DNA of 64,000 nucleotides, taken from NCBI GenBank assembly GCA_035295745.1, contig DATGIL010000072.1, forward strand, positions 124,001-188,000, given 5' to 3'. Below, piece by piece: positions 34,714-43,517 of the stretch. The DNA is from JAIQFL01 sp035295745. GTDB lineage: Bacteria > Acidobacteriota > Terriglobia > Bryobacterales > Bryobacteraceae. A program made the translations under genes and the position numbers. Within the stretch, counting starts at the first letter, position 1. Every line of letters begins with the position of its first letter. Under the pieces are notes generated by a model, which made no database searches, was not told the DNA's origin, and worked only from the letters and a program-made list of their open reading frames with translations.

Positions 34714-35613
34714 CTATTCCGGTATGTAATAGCCGCCGCGGGCATGGATATTCAGAGGCGGCAGTCCGGTGGGCAGCAGAAGCTGCACGCGGATCTTCCG
34801 GAATTTCCCTTTGCCCTCGCCATCCGGCGGATAGTAACCGATCAAATATTGATTGTGGAGAGTGACACCGATCTTGGCCATGGTGTCGCGCAGCTCCGAA
34901 GTGTCCCTGACGATATAGTTGAAGCCACCGGTCTTACCGCACAATTCGGTCATGAGTGCGGGGCCGTCTTCTTCTTCTTTGCTCTGCGGGCGGTCGTAAA
35001 TTCCGGCCGAGAAGATCTGTGTGTCCGACTCGACCGCGAGCCTGGTCAGTTCGCGTTGAGTATAGCGGCTGTTGTTCTCGCCTCCGTCAGTCACCACAAC
35101 CAATGCTTTCTGCCGGTTGGGCGACTTCCGGATCTGTTGCAGCGCCATATAGATCCCATCCAACAGAGAAGTTGTTCCGTTGGGATTGGTGAAGATTAGG
35201 CTACTTTCCAGGTCGCCGAAGTTGCCCGTCAGCGACTGCTTGAGTTCTGCCTTGCTGGATACGGTGATCAGGAAACTCTCGTCGTCCGCATTGAGTTGTT
35301 TGAACAGCTCCCTGGGGGCTTCGCGGGCAATCCGGAATTTGTCCTTCATACTGCCGCTGCAATCGAAGACCAGCCCGACAGTGATGGGTTGATCGAGCTG
35401 TGAGAAGGATGCGATATCCACCTGGCGCGATCCTTCGTAGATTCGAAAGTTCTGTGGGTTGAGCCCGGTGACGTTGCGTCCGTATCCGTCAGTGACGGAT
35501 ACGGGCACCAGGGCCATGTTGACGTTGACGCGAATGTCGGTGCCGGCTCTCCGGTCGGCTGCCCACATTGCAAAGAGGCTCAGGAAGAGAGTTGAAACGA
35601 TAAGCTTGGACAT
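34714..35613 (-). CDS. Secreted VWFA-domain protein (acidobacterial type)
   Basis: A 299-residue protein with a signal peptide (MSKLIVSTLFLSLFAMWA). An N-terminal strand region (VPVSVTDGYGRNVTGLNPQNFRIYEG) precedes a von Willebrand factor A domain with the metal-ion site DCSGSM (about residue 109), then TSLLDGIYMAL and VVVTDGGEN. A closing YLIGYYPP segment completes the layout typical of the acidobacterial VWFA family (TIGR03436-like). Probably a periplasmic or surface binding protein; ligand unknown. Stands alone. Confidence 0.87.
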   Translation of the reverse strand: MSKLIVSTLFLSLFAMWAADRRAGTDIRVNVNMALVPVSVTDGYGRNVTGLNPQNFRIYEGSRQVDIASFSQLDQPITVGLVFDCSGSMKDKFRIAREAPRELFKQLNADDESFLITVSSKAELKQSLTGNFGDLESSLIFTNPNGTTSLLDGIYMALQQIRKSPNRQKALVVVTDGGENNSRYTQRELTRLAVESDTQIFSAGIYDRPQSKEEEDGPALMTELCGKTGGFNYIVRDTSELRDTMAKIGVTLHNQYLIGYYPPDGEGKGKFRKIRVQLLLPTGLPPLNIHARGGYYIPE

Positions 35614-35907
35614 TCTGGTGTCAGCTCCGGGGTTCGAAGCGGCGCATTTTCGGTGTGATCACGCGACTCACCGTTGTGAGAGAGTGCGCAAATCCGCTGC
35701 CCCGGAGTGAGTTCGCCTCCAGCTTCGCAAGCTCTTCGGTGCGGGGAAGGTCAACACTCTTTTCGATCCCCCAGGGAGCCCGTCATTTCTTCCCGTTCTC
35801 GGCGTGCTTGTCCGGCCCGCTACACAGGCGGCAATGATTGCGGTCGCGTGCCCGGTTACAATGAAGGACCATCGCACGGGGTGAAACCCAAAATCCAGGT
35901 ATTCGCC

Positions 35908-37125
35908 ATGCTAAAACGACGCCATCTTCCGTGGCTGCTCTGCGCGGCCCTCCTCACGTTGCCACACACCCAAACCGGCCGGATCCTCGCCCAGTCCGCG
36001 ATCTGCGGACCTTTCTCCGACGTGCCTTCGTCGAGTACGTTCTGCCCATTTATTCTGGAGGCGTATTTGAGCAACATTACACAGGGCACCAGCGCGACAA
36101 CGTTCAATCCGGTTGATCCGGTGAACCGCGAGCAGGCGGTTACTTTTCTTTCTCGGACGATGGACCAGACGCTGCACCGCGCCACTTCGCGTACTGCCAT
36201 CGGCAAGAGTTGGTCGGCAACTGCCACCGGCGGCGGGATTGCCGCGGACGTGGGCACGGCCGCATCCGCGGGGGCCAGCATCAACGACATCGTCAGCGAT
36301 GGAACGTTCCTCTGGGTGGCGCGCAGCGACAGCAAAATCATCAAGGTGAATGCGGCCGATCGTCACCAGATCGAAACCTGGACGATTCCCTCTGGCTCGC
36401 CTCGCAAACTGGGAGTCTTCGCCGGCATGGTCTGGATCGCCGACAATGCGGGCAATCTCTACTCATTCAATCCTGCCAACACACCAGGAAGTGCAGGCGT
36501 GAGTCTCGGCAACGGGGGAGTTACGCCGGGATCTCCTGCCCTGGCATTCGATGGAAGCAACGTCTGGTGGGCCAGCGCCGGCGGCACGAAAATCGCGCTG
36601 TTTCCGTTGCCCACTCCGCTGCCGACCAGTTTCAGTCCTGGAACCGGCACCGTGGAGGGGATGGTATTTGACGGAACGAACATGTGGGTGCTGCTCTCGG
36701 ACTCACATCTGTTGAAGCTCTCCATCCCGGCACCGGGTGGCATTCCCGTGGTTCAGGAAACCCTCACCCTGCCCGGCGTGGTCAATGACTGCCGCATGCT
36801 CTACGATGGCAGCAACATCTGGATCCCGATCGGCACTACCGGAACGCTCTATGTGGTGCGGCCGTCGTTGAGTTCCGCCGGCCCCAGTTCCATCGTCAAG
36901 AACGAGCCCATCCCCGACGTGGTGTTTCCGTATGTGGCCTCGTTCGATAGTGAGAACGTGATGATCGGAGGCCTGAGTAATGGCACAGTCGCCCTCTATC
37001 GATCGACGACGCTGTCGAGGATTCGAACATTCGGTTCGGGTGCGGCGGGCGTGCGCGGAATTGCCAGCGACGGGCTGACGTTCAATGTAGGCGATACCGG
37101 CTCAACCAGGTTCTTTCAGTTCTGA
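35908..37125 (+). CDS. Secreted protein with SLH-like segment and beta-propeller
   Basis: About 405 residues from ATG 35908 (GTG 35881 possible), with a signal peptide (HLPWLLCAALLTLPHTQTGRILA). Residues about 30-80 look like an S-layer homology segment (FSDVPSSSTFCPFILEAYLSNITQGTSATTFNPVDPVNREQAVTFLSR). The remainder is a propeller of short repeats such as NDIVSDGTFLWVARSDS, ALAFDGSNVWWASAG and MVFDGTNMWVLLSDS. One SLH unit alone would not normally anchor a protein, so the role is unclear. Longer forms of this frame start in unrelated upstream sequence. Confidence 0.78.
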   Translation: MLKRRHLPWLLCAALLTLPHTQTGRILAQSAICGPFSDVPSSSTFCPFILEAYLSNITQGTSATTFNPVDPVNREQAVTFLSRTMDQTLHRATSRTAIGKSWSATATGGGIAADVGTAASAGASINDIVSDGTFLWVARSDSKIIKVNAADRHQIETWTIPSGSPRKLGVFAGMVWIADNAGNLYSFNPANTPGSAGVSLGNGGVTPGSPALAFDGSNVWWASAGGTKIALFPLPTPLPTSFSPGTGTVEGMVFDGTNMWVLLSDSHLLKLSIPAPGGIPVVQETLTLPGVVNDCRMLYDGSNIWIPIGTTGTLYVVRPSLSSAGPSSIVKNEPIPDVVFPYVASFDSENVMIGGLSNGTVALYRSTTLSRIRTFGSGAAGVRGIASDGLTFNVGDTGSTRFFQF

Positions 37126-37149
37126 GGTTTGGGACCGGCCCGGAGAGCC

Positions 37150-37791
37150 TTACCGCGAGTGCGATCGGGAGAGAATCAGGGTAATCACGCCGAAGGCGCC
37201 GATGGCCAGACCGCCGATGCGATTTAGCCACAGCATCGCCCCGTCCGTGAACCGGTTGCGAATTCGATGGACCACCCCCGTCAGAATCACCCACCACAAC
37301 ATCGCGCCGCAGAAGATCCCCCCGACCAGCACCAGCGTCAAATACCACGGCCGGGAGTTGCCCAATCCCAGAAATGCCAGCACTGCCAGGAAGGACAGCA
37401 CCGTCGTGGGGTTTGTGAGCGTGAGAAGGAATGTGGAGGCGGAATCGACACCATCGGACTCCTTCTCCTCACCGAGTTTCGTTTTGGAGGGCCGAAAGTA
37501 ATACCAGACGCCTAAGAGGATCAGTAGAATACCACCAAACAGACGGATCCAGAAGAGTTCGCGCATCAGAAACTGGATGACGAGACTGATGCTGAAGCCT
37601 GCAATGGTGGCGTAGATCGCGTCCGCCAGCGCAGAACCGAGGCCGGAAACGATTCCCGACCGCCATCCTTTGGTAATGGTGCGCTCCACGCACAAGACGT
37701 TCACCGGTCCCACTGGCGCGGTGATAATCAAGCCGCAAAGTATTCCACGGAGGAGGAGTTCGAGGGCCTTCATCGGGTAGGAATCACTCAT
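37150..37791 (-). CDS. LysE family translocator
   Basis: A 213-residue inner-membrane protein with five or six hydrophobic helices. The LysE/RhtB signature is at the N-terminus: LLLRGILCGLIITAPVGPVNVLCVERTITKGWRSGIVSGLGSALADAIYA. A conserved Asn-Pro appears in TLTNPTTVLSFLAVLAFLG. Such proteins export amino acids or related metabolites; substrate not predictable. The start may be at 37773 (MKALELL) rather than 37791. Stands alone, convergent with the propeller gene. Confidence 0.87.
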   Translation of the reverse strand: MSDSYPMKALELLLRGILCGLIITAPVGPVNVLCVERTITKGWRSGIVSGLGSALADAIYATIAGFSISLVIQFLMRELFWIRLFGGILLILLGVWYYFRPSKTKLGEEKESDGVDSASTFLLTLTNPTTVLSFLAVLAFLGLGNSRPWYLTLVLVGGIFCGAMLWWVILTGVVHRIRNRFTDGAMLWLNRIGGLAIGAFGVITLILSRSHSR

Positions 37792-37836
37792 TATGCCAGT
37801 GTTTCGCCATGGGCAGAGGTATATTTGCGATCATGA

Positions 37837-38121
37837 ATGCGCGTGGTCGGCATACTGGTACACGGAGACAACCACTTCATTGTGCGCGGACCATCACCGG
37901 ACCGGGAGACGGCGCTCGCTCTGGTTCGTCACTGGTCGCTCATCCGGATTGGTGCGGCGATGCCGGAATCTCTTGCGAACTGGCGGATCAGCACGCGCGA
38001 ATTCCGGGAAGACCTTCAGTGGGCCGTTGTGGTCCCCGGCGAAAGCAGCACGTCGGAGGCCGTGAATCGATTGCTCTCTGAGATTTCGGCCCGCGGCATC
38101 GAAATCCGCCACATCCGGTAG
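37837..38121 (+). CDS. Small conserved-looking hypothetical protein
   Basis: A 94-residue soluble protein, MRVVGILVHGDNHFIVRGPS and on to ISARGIEIRHIR. It has alternating strands and helices consistent with a small alpha/beta domain, and no signal peptide. No family recognised. It is divergent from the LysE-type gene with 45 bases between starts and ends 20 bases before the convergent prolyl isomerase gene. The compact fold and natural composition favour a real gene over the two other overlapping frames. Confidence 0.65.
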   Translation: MRVVGILVHGDNHFIVRGPSPDRETALALVRHWSLIRIGAAMPESLANWRISTREFREDLQWAVVVPGESSTSEAVNRLLSEISARGIEIRHIR

Positions 38122-38141
38122 CATGAAGCCGTTTGACGCCG

Positions 38142-39257
38142 TTATTGGTTCGCCAGCACCTCGACGTCGTAGACGAGAAGCGCATTGGGCGACACCACGA
38201 AACGCCGCTGGCCTTTGACCTCCGGCGGGTAGGTACCGGCGCGTCCGTATCCCTGGGCTGCCGGTATGATTACCACGCGGCGATCGCCGGGTCGCATCGT
38301 CGCGATCACACCATCGAGGCCCGGATTCGTTTTGGTCTTGCCAGCTTCCCAGACGAACTCGTGCGGCGGGTCGACGAAGGCCGGGGTGCCGTTGTCATTG
38401 CTGGCGAAATGCACCGGCTCGATGGCCGGGCCGTCTCGTCCGATCACCATACCCATGTATCGAACCTCGGTACCTCGATAGCGCACGCGTTGCGCACTGC
38501 CGGTGGTCGATGAGGTTGCCGCAGCATCTCGCAGATGTTCGATGAGAATTCCTCCAGCCGTGCCCGTGGCCTTCGGATAGTTGCGCCCGATCCACTCCTG
38601 TTCCGCGACGCGCTTCTTTTCCGTATGCTCCGCCACGCGCTGTTCGGCCTCCGTGACCATCGCGCGGAAGGATTCTGTGGTCGCATGGAACGCCTGAGCT
38701 CTGCTACCGACTCGAAGGATACGCACGGACTCCAGCGCATCACCCTTCTCTACGCGCATGACTACATCGAGCCCTTCCACCACCTCGCCGAACACCGTAA
38801 AGTCGCCATCGAGATAAGACCGGTCGCCCAGCGTAATGCAAAACTGCGCGGCGTTGGTGTTCGGGCCCGAGTTCGCCATGTTCAGAGCTCCCGCGTGATT
38901 GTGACTCAGTCGCGCGTGGATCTCGTTAGGGAACATGTATCCGGTATTGCGGGCGCGGTCGGACTTGGGAATGCCGGTTTGAATCACATGCCCGGCCTCG
39001 ACGCGATGCCACGTGGTGCCGTCGTAAAAGGGACGCCCGGGATCGAATGCGGCATTCGCGATGGTGCCTTCTGCCAGCCCCACGAAGTTGGCCACCGCGA
39101 TCGGAGTGAGATCCGGCTCGAGCCGCGCGACGATGGTCCCCTTGGCGGTACGGATCTCGGCGTACAATCCGTCGGGGCGCTTAGGCGGCTCCTGCGCGGA
39201 GGAGCAAAGTGCCATCACCATCGCGAAAGCGATGGCCAGTTTGGTCCAGAAAGGCAT
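38142..39257 (-). CDS. Secreted cyclophilin-FKBP fusion prolyl isomerase
   Basis: A 371-residue protein with a signal peptide (FAMVMALCSS). Residues about 30-185 form a cyclophilin domain (GTIVARLEPDLTPIAVANFVGLAEG, YDGTTWHRVEAGHVIQTG, NHAGALNMANSGPNTNAAQFCITLGDRSYLDGDFTVFGEV). A ~45-residue helical linker (VTEAEQRVAEHTEKKRVAEQEW) follows, then an FKBP-type domain (RYRGTEVRYMGMVIGRD, GVIATMRPGDRRVVIIPAAQGYG, LLVYDVEVL). Both halves are peptidyl-prolyl isomerase families, so the protein probably assists folding of exported proteins. Two unrelated isomerase folds in one chain are uncommon. Confidence 0.9.
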   Translation of the reverse strand: MPFWTKLAIAFAMVMALCSSAQEPPKRPDGLYAEIRTAKGTIVARLEPDLTPIAVANFVGLAEGTIANAAFDPGRPFYDGTTWHRVEAGHVIQTGIPKSDRARNTGYMFPNEIHARLSHNHAGALNMANSGPNTNAAQFCITLGDRSYLDGDFTVFGEVVEGLDVVMRVEKGDALESVRILRVGSRAQAFHATTESFRAMVTEAEQRVAEHTEKKRVAEQEWIGRNYPKATGTAGGILIEHLRDAAATSSTTGSAQRVRYRGTEVRYMGMVIGRDGPAIEPVHFASNDNGTPAFVDPPHEFVWEAGKTKTNPGLDGVIATMRPGDRRVVIIPAAQGYGRAGTYPPEVKGQRRFVVSPNALLVYDVEVLANQ

Positions 39258-39338
39258 CGCTCTATGTTACAACCTGCTCCTGTTTTGTCTCCTATGGGCC
39301 GATCTGGTGGGCCCAATCGAAAATCGTTCCTGGCAGCC

Positions 39339-39486
39339 GTGGCGCAAACACTCCTGTTTGCCGCGTCGAGACTCCTCTCGACGCTTTTCGGGCGCCTACC
39401 GGGTCTGCCCTGCGAGAATCGTCACGCGCGCTCCCGAAAAGGTCTCGACAAAGTGTCGAGACGGCAAACCGGAGTGTTTGCGCCAC
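39339..39486. repeat. Complete dispersed inverted-repeat element (MITE-like)
   Basis: 148 bp with ~56-bp imperfect terminal inverted repeats: GTGGCGCAAACACTCCTGTT at the left and the matching GTGGCGCAAACACTCCGGTT read from the right end. Each arm carries its own internal hairpin (CGTCGAGACTCCTCTCGACG; TCTCGACACTTTGTCGAGA) and ends with CTTTTCGGG. It encodes no protein. It lies between the prolyl isomerase start and the exonuclease start. Confidence 0.85.
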
Positions 39487-39513
39487 GTCGTTTTTCGCCG
39501 ATATTAGAAGTAC

Positions 39514-40479
39514 GTGCCTCTTCTGGAACTACGCGAATCCGGTCTCTATTGCGCCGCCGGCGATTTCTACGTCGATCCATGGGCACCCGTGAGCCGCGCC
39601 GTGATTACGCACGCCCACAAAGAACACGCCGTTGCCGGATGCAGTGCCTATCTCACCGCGATCTCCGGCGAGGCGCTTCTGCGCGACCTTATCGGCGCGG
39701 ACCTCAGCGTCCAGCCCGTGCCTTACGGCGAGACCCTGACGCTGGGTTCCGCGCGCGTATCGCTTCATCCCGCCGGACATATCCTGGGCAGCGCGCAAGT
39801 GCGTATCGAAGACCAAGGCGAAGTATGGGTGGTCTCGGGAGATTACAAACTCGATCCTGACCCGACGTGCGCGCCTTTCGAGCCGGTGCGTTGCCACACC
39901 TTCCTCACCGAGGCCACCTTTGGCCTTCCGATCTTTCGCTGGCCCGAGAACACCATCGAAGCGATCAACGGGTGGTGGCGCTCCAACCAGGAAGCCGGCA
40001 AGACCAGTCTGCTCTTCGTGCACGAAGCCGGCATGGCGCAGCGACTACTCGCTCAGATCGACGCCGCCAACGGCCCGATTCACGCGTACGACGCGGTGGA
40101 GCGGATCACGACCATCTATCGCCGGCAGGGAGTCGCGATGCCGCCGGCATTAGCGCTGGCGGAACCGGAGCGAACCCTGATTTTGGCCGCACTGTCGCAG
40201 CACGGCTCGCCTTGGGCGAGATCCTTCAGCAATGCGTCCACCGCGATGGTCTCCGGTTGGATGCGGATTCGCGGTCCGCGCCGGCGCCGCTCTCTGGATC
40301 GCGGATTCGTGCTTTCGGACCATGCCGACTGGCCCGCCTTGCTCCGCGCCATCGACCAGACGGGAGCGGAAAGGGTCTATGTCACGCACGGATTCCGCGC
40401 TCCACTGGTGCATTGGCTGCAGGAGCATGGCAAGGACGCCGCGGCGTGGAGCGCCCCCTTCGAGGAGGCCGAAGCGTGA
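39514..40479 (+). CDS. DNA ligase-associated MBL-fold exonuclease
   Basis: A 321-residue metallo-beta-lactamase-fold protein starting at GTG 39514. Metal-binding motifs are visible: THAHKEHA near residue 33, HPAGHILGSA near 85, SGDYK near 109 and LSDHADW near 268. Sequence and context match the ligase-associated exonuclease family (TIGR04122), relatives of SNM1/Artemis-type nucleases used in DNA repair. The stop overlaps the ligase start by 4 bases (GTGA), so the two are translationally coupled. The Lhr-like helicase and PdeM-type phosphoesterase that often complete this set are not in the window. Confidence 0.88.
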   Translation: MPLLELRESGLYCAAGDFYVDPWAPVSRAVITHAHKEHAVAGCSAYLTAISGEALLRDLIGADLSVQPVPYGETLTLGSARVSLHPAGHILGSAQVRIEDQGEVWVVSGDYKLDPDPTCAPFEPVRCHTFLTEATFGLPIFRWPENTIEAINGWWRSNQEAGKTSLLFVHEAGMAQRLLAQIDAANGPIHAYDAVERITTIYRRQGVAMPPALALAEPERTLILAALSQHGSPWARSFSNASTAMVSGWMRIRGPRRRRSLDRGFVLSDHADWPALLRAIDQTGAERVYVTHGFRAPLVHWLQEHGKDAAAWSAPFEEAEA

Positions 40480-42098
40480 AAGCATTTGCTCAGCTCTACG
40501 CGGCCCTCGATGAGACCACCAAGACCAACGGGAAAGTGGCCGCGCTCCGGTCTTACCTGGCTGCCGCTTCACCCGCGGATGCCGCCTGGGCGGTCCACTT
40601 CCTGATCGGCCGCCGTCCCAAGCGGCTTCTGGAATCGCGCAAGCTCGTGCAGTGGGCCATCGAAGAGACCGGATTGCCCGAATGGCTCTTCGCCGAATGC
40701 CATCATGCCGTCGGAGATTTCGCCGAGGTGGTGGCGCTGCTTCTTCCTCCTGCCGCGGACCCCGCCGGCACCTCGCTCCCTCTTCATTTCTGGGTGGAGC
40801 AGCGTCTGCTGCAGCTACGCGACGCCGACGATGAGACGCGACGGGCTTGGCTGCTCTCCGCATGGCGCGAAATGAATGAGGCGCAGCGCTTCGCCTGGAA
40901 CAAGCTCATCACCGGCGAGTTTCGCGTCGGCGTCTCGCAGAGCCTCGTGGTGAGGGCACTGGCCGAAGTCAGCGGAGTCTCGGGCGAAATGATCTCCCAT
41001 CGCCTGATGGGGGAGTGGCAACCAACTCCCGATTTCTGGACCCAGTTGGTCGCGCCCAACCCTACCGCCGAGACACAGGCCGGCGACGCGATGCCGCCGG
41101 TCAGCCAGCCTTACCCGTTCTTTCTCGCGTATCCGATTGAGGGTGATGTGGAAGAGTTAGGCCAGATCGAGGATTGGCAGATCGAGTGGAAATGGGATGG
41201 GATTCGCGCGCAGCTTCTGCGGCGTCAGGGCTCGACGTTCCTCTGGTCGCGCGGCGAGGAACTGATGACGGGGCGTTTCCCGGAACTCGACGCGCTCGCC
41301 GAGCTGCTGCCCGAAGGCACCGTAATCGATGGCGAAGTCCTTCCCTGGAAGGACGGCGCACCCCTGCCGTTCGCGCAGATGCAGCGCCGGATCGGCCGCA
41401 AAGTTCTGAGTGCACGGATTCTGGCTGACGTTCCCGTAGTCCTGATGGGATACGATCTGCTGGAAGTCGAGGGCGCAGACGTGCGTGAGCGCCCTATCGA
41501 GTGGAGACGCGCCGCACTGGAACGCATCGCGCCCGCCGGGAGCGCCCTGGTGCTCTCTCCGTTAGTAGAAGCCGAATCCTGGGACGGCCTCAAGCAGCTC
41601 CGCCAGCAATCTCGGGATCGCAAGGTGGAAGGTTTCATGCTCAAGCGCCGCGGATCGCCTTACCGCGTGGGGCGCCGCCGCGGCGACTGGTGGAAATGGA
41701 AAATTCAGCCGTATTCCGTGGATGCCGTTCTCATCTACGCGCAACCCGGCAGCGGGCGTCGTGCCAGCCTGTTCACCGACTACACATTCGGTGTTTGGGA
41801 CTCCGGCAAACTGGTTCCGTTTGCGAAGGCTTACTCGGGCCTCACGGACGATGAAATACGCGAGGTGGACGCATTTGTTCGCAAAAATACGATTGATCAA
41901 TTTGGCCCCGTGCACGCAGTGAAGCCCGAATTGGTGTTCGAACTCGCCTTCGAAGGAATTCAACTTTCCCCGCGCCACCGTTCCGGTATTGCCGTCCGCT
42001 TCCCGCGCATGGCGCGCTGGAGGCAAGATAAGAAGGCCGAAGAGGCTGACACCATCGAGACCGTCAAAGCGCTGCTGAAGACGAAGGTTGGCGACTAG
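40476..42098 (+). CDS. ATP-dependent DNA ligase (Lhr-associated type)
   Basis: A 540-residue ligase from GTG 40476. An N-terminal DNA-binding domain (about 1-200, FAWNKLITGEFRVGVSQSLVVRALA) precedes the nucleotidyltransferase core with motif I EWKWDGIRAQ (nucleophile Lys239), motif III-like LMGYDLLE, EGFMLKRRGSPYRVGRR (motif IV) and WWKWKIQPYSVDAVLIYAQ (motif V), then an OB fold ending with GIAVRFPRMARWR. It seals nicks in DNA using ATP. Coupled to the exonuclease, it probably serves a repair pathway. Its frame continues upstream, but the homologous sequence begins at the GTG. Confidence 0.92.
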   Translation: MKAFAQLYAALDETTKTNGKVAALRSYLAAASPADAAWAVHFLIGRRPKRLLESRKLVQWAIEETGLPEWLFAECHHAVGDFAEVVALLLPPAADPAGTSLPLHFWVEQRLLQLRDADDETRRAWLLSAWREMNEAQRFAWNKLITGEFRVGVSQSLVVRALAEVSGVSGEMISHRLMGEWQPTPDFWTQLVAPNPTAETQAGDAMPPVSQPYPFFLAYPIEGDVEELGQIEDWQIEWKWDGIRAQLLRRQGSTFLWSRGEELMTGRFPELDALAELLPEGTVIDGEVLPWKDGAPLPFAQMQRRIGRKVLSARILADVPVVLMGYDLLEVEGADVRERPIEWRRAALERIAPAGSALVLSPLVEAESWDGLKQLRQQSRDRKVEGFMLKRRGSPYRVGRRRGDWWKWKIQPYSVDAVLIYAQPGSGRRASLFTDYTFGVWDSGKLVPFAKAYSGLTDDEIREVDAFVRKNTIDQFGPVHAVKPELVFELAFEGIQLSPRHRSGIAVRFPRMARWRQDKKAEEADTIETVKALLKTKVGD

Positions 42099-42168
42099 GA
42101 GGGGGAAATGCCCCTGGTCCGTGAGTTCACTAACGCAAGCATTTCTGCTTCGTCTACACTACTGCTAA

Positions 42169-43470
42169 ATGCCCAAAGTCTTGATTGCAGGCGGCGGATT
42201 AGCCGGTCTGTCCGCGGCGGCAGCGCTCGGGGGCGCCGGCTTTGAAGTTGACCTCTTCGAAGCACGACCGTTCCTCGGCGGGCGTGCGTCTTCCTTTCCC
42301 GTCCCTGCGTCCGCGGATGAGGAGGCCGAGACCATCGACAACTGCCAGCACATCCTGCTGCGCTGCTGTGTCAATCTGCTCGATTTTTACGAGCGAATGG
42401 GCGTACGCGACCGCATCAAGTTTTATCGCGAGTTTTATTTCCTGGAACCGGGAGGCCGGCTCTCCATTCTGAAGCGAGGCCGTCTTCCAGCGCCCTTTCA
42501 CTTCACCGGATCGTTTCTCCGCATGCATTGTCTCAGCCGCGCCGACAAGACGGGAATCGCGCGTGCACTCCTCGCGATCCGCAGGGAACGGACGCGCCGG
42601 AAAGATCTCGATCGCATCAGCATGCTCGACTGGCTTCTGCAGAAGCGTCAAACCCCGCACGCCATCGATCGCTTCTGGCGCCAGATCCTGGTGAGCGCGG
42701 TCAACGAAGACCTCGAGCACATGGCTGCCACTCACGGCTTCCAGGTCTTCTGGCTGGGATTTCTGGCGCGTGCCGATTCCCACGAAATGGGCGTTCCCTC
42801 GGTGCCCCTCAGCGAGTTGTACAACGCCGGGGCATGGAAGCGCCTGGGGAACGTGCGATTGCACTTTCGAACGCCCGTGGAGCGCATTGACGAGACGGGT
42901 TTCACGGTGGGGGGCGAAGTCCGCGCTGCCGACCACTACATCTGCGCGCTGCCTTTCGAGCGCCTGGAAGGGTTAGGGCTGGCAGCTCCGAAATTCGAGC
43001 ACTCGCCGATTACCGGCGTCCACCTTTGGTTCGACCGCGAAGTGACGACCCTGCCCCACGCCACACTCCTCGACCGCACCATGCAGTGGATGTTCAACAA
43101 GGATAGTGGGAAGTATCTGCAACTGGTGGTGAGCGCGTCACGCGATTTGACTCCTCTGTCACGCGCGGAAATCATCGAAATCGCGATCGGCGATCTGCGT
43201 CTCTACTTTCCCCGGGTGCGCGAGGCCAAGCTGTTGAAGGCGCATGTCATCAAGGAACAGCGCGCCACCTTTTCAGCCGCGCCCGAGACCGAATGCCTCC
43301 GGCCTACGCCGGAATCGGCGCTCCCCAAGGCCTTTCTGGCCGGCGACTGGATCCGCACCGGTTGGCCCGCGACCATGGAAGGAGCAGTGCGCAGCGGATA
43401 TCTGGCCGCCGAAGGCGTTGCCCAGGCCTCGGGTAAACCTGCCCGTTTCCTCGTGCCCGATCTCGGCTAA
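42169..43470 (+). CDS. hpnE: Hydroxysqualene dehydroxylase
   Basis: A 433-residue FAD-dependent enzyme with the N-terminal dinucleotide-binding motif GGGLAGLSAAAALGGAGFEVDLFE, followed by RPFLGGRASSF and DNCQHILLRCCVNLLDFYERMG, typical of HpnE. C-terminal flavin contact FLAGDWIRTGWPATMEGAVRSGYLAAE is intact. HpnE completes squalene formation from hydroxysqualene for hopanoid or sterol synthesis. HpnC and HpnD are not neighbours here. Begins 70 bases after the ligase and may be independently transcribed. Confidence 0.9.
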   Translation: MPKVLIAGGGLAGLSAAAALGGAGFEVDLFEARPFLGGRASSFPVPASADEEAETIDNCQHILLRCCVNLLDFYERMGVRDRIKFYREFYFLEPGGRLSILKRGRLPAPFHFTGSFLRMHCLSRADKTGIARALLAIRRERTRRKDLDRISMLDWLLQKRQTPHAIDRFWRQILVSAVNEDLEHMAATHGFQVFWLGFLARADSHEMGVPSVPLSELYNAGAWKRLGNVRLHFRTPVERIDETGFTVGGEVRAADHYICALPFERLEGLGLAAPKFEHSPITGVHLWFDREVTTLPHATLLDRTMQWMFNKDSGKYLQLVVSASRDLTPLSRAEIIEIAIGDLRLYFPRVREAKLLKAHVIKEQRATFSAAPETECLRPTPESALPKAFLAGDWIRTGWPATMEGAVRSGYLAAEGVAQASGKPARFLVPDLG

Positions 43471-43517
43471 CCTGGCCGCGCTTGCCCCACAACGGATTCG
43501 ATGTTGCACTATAGGAG

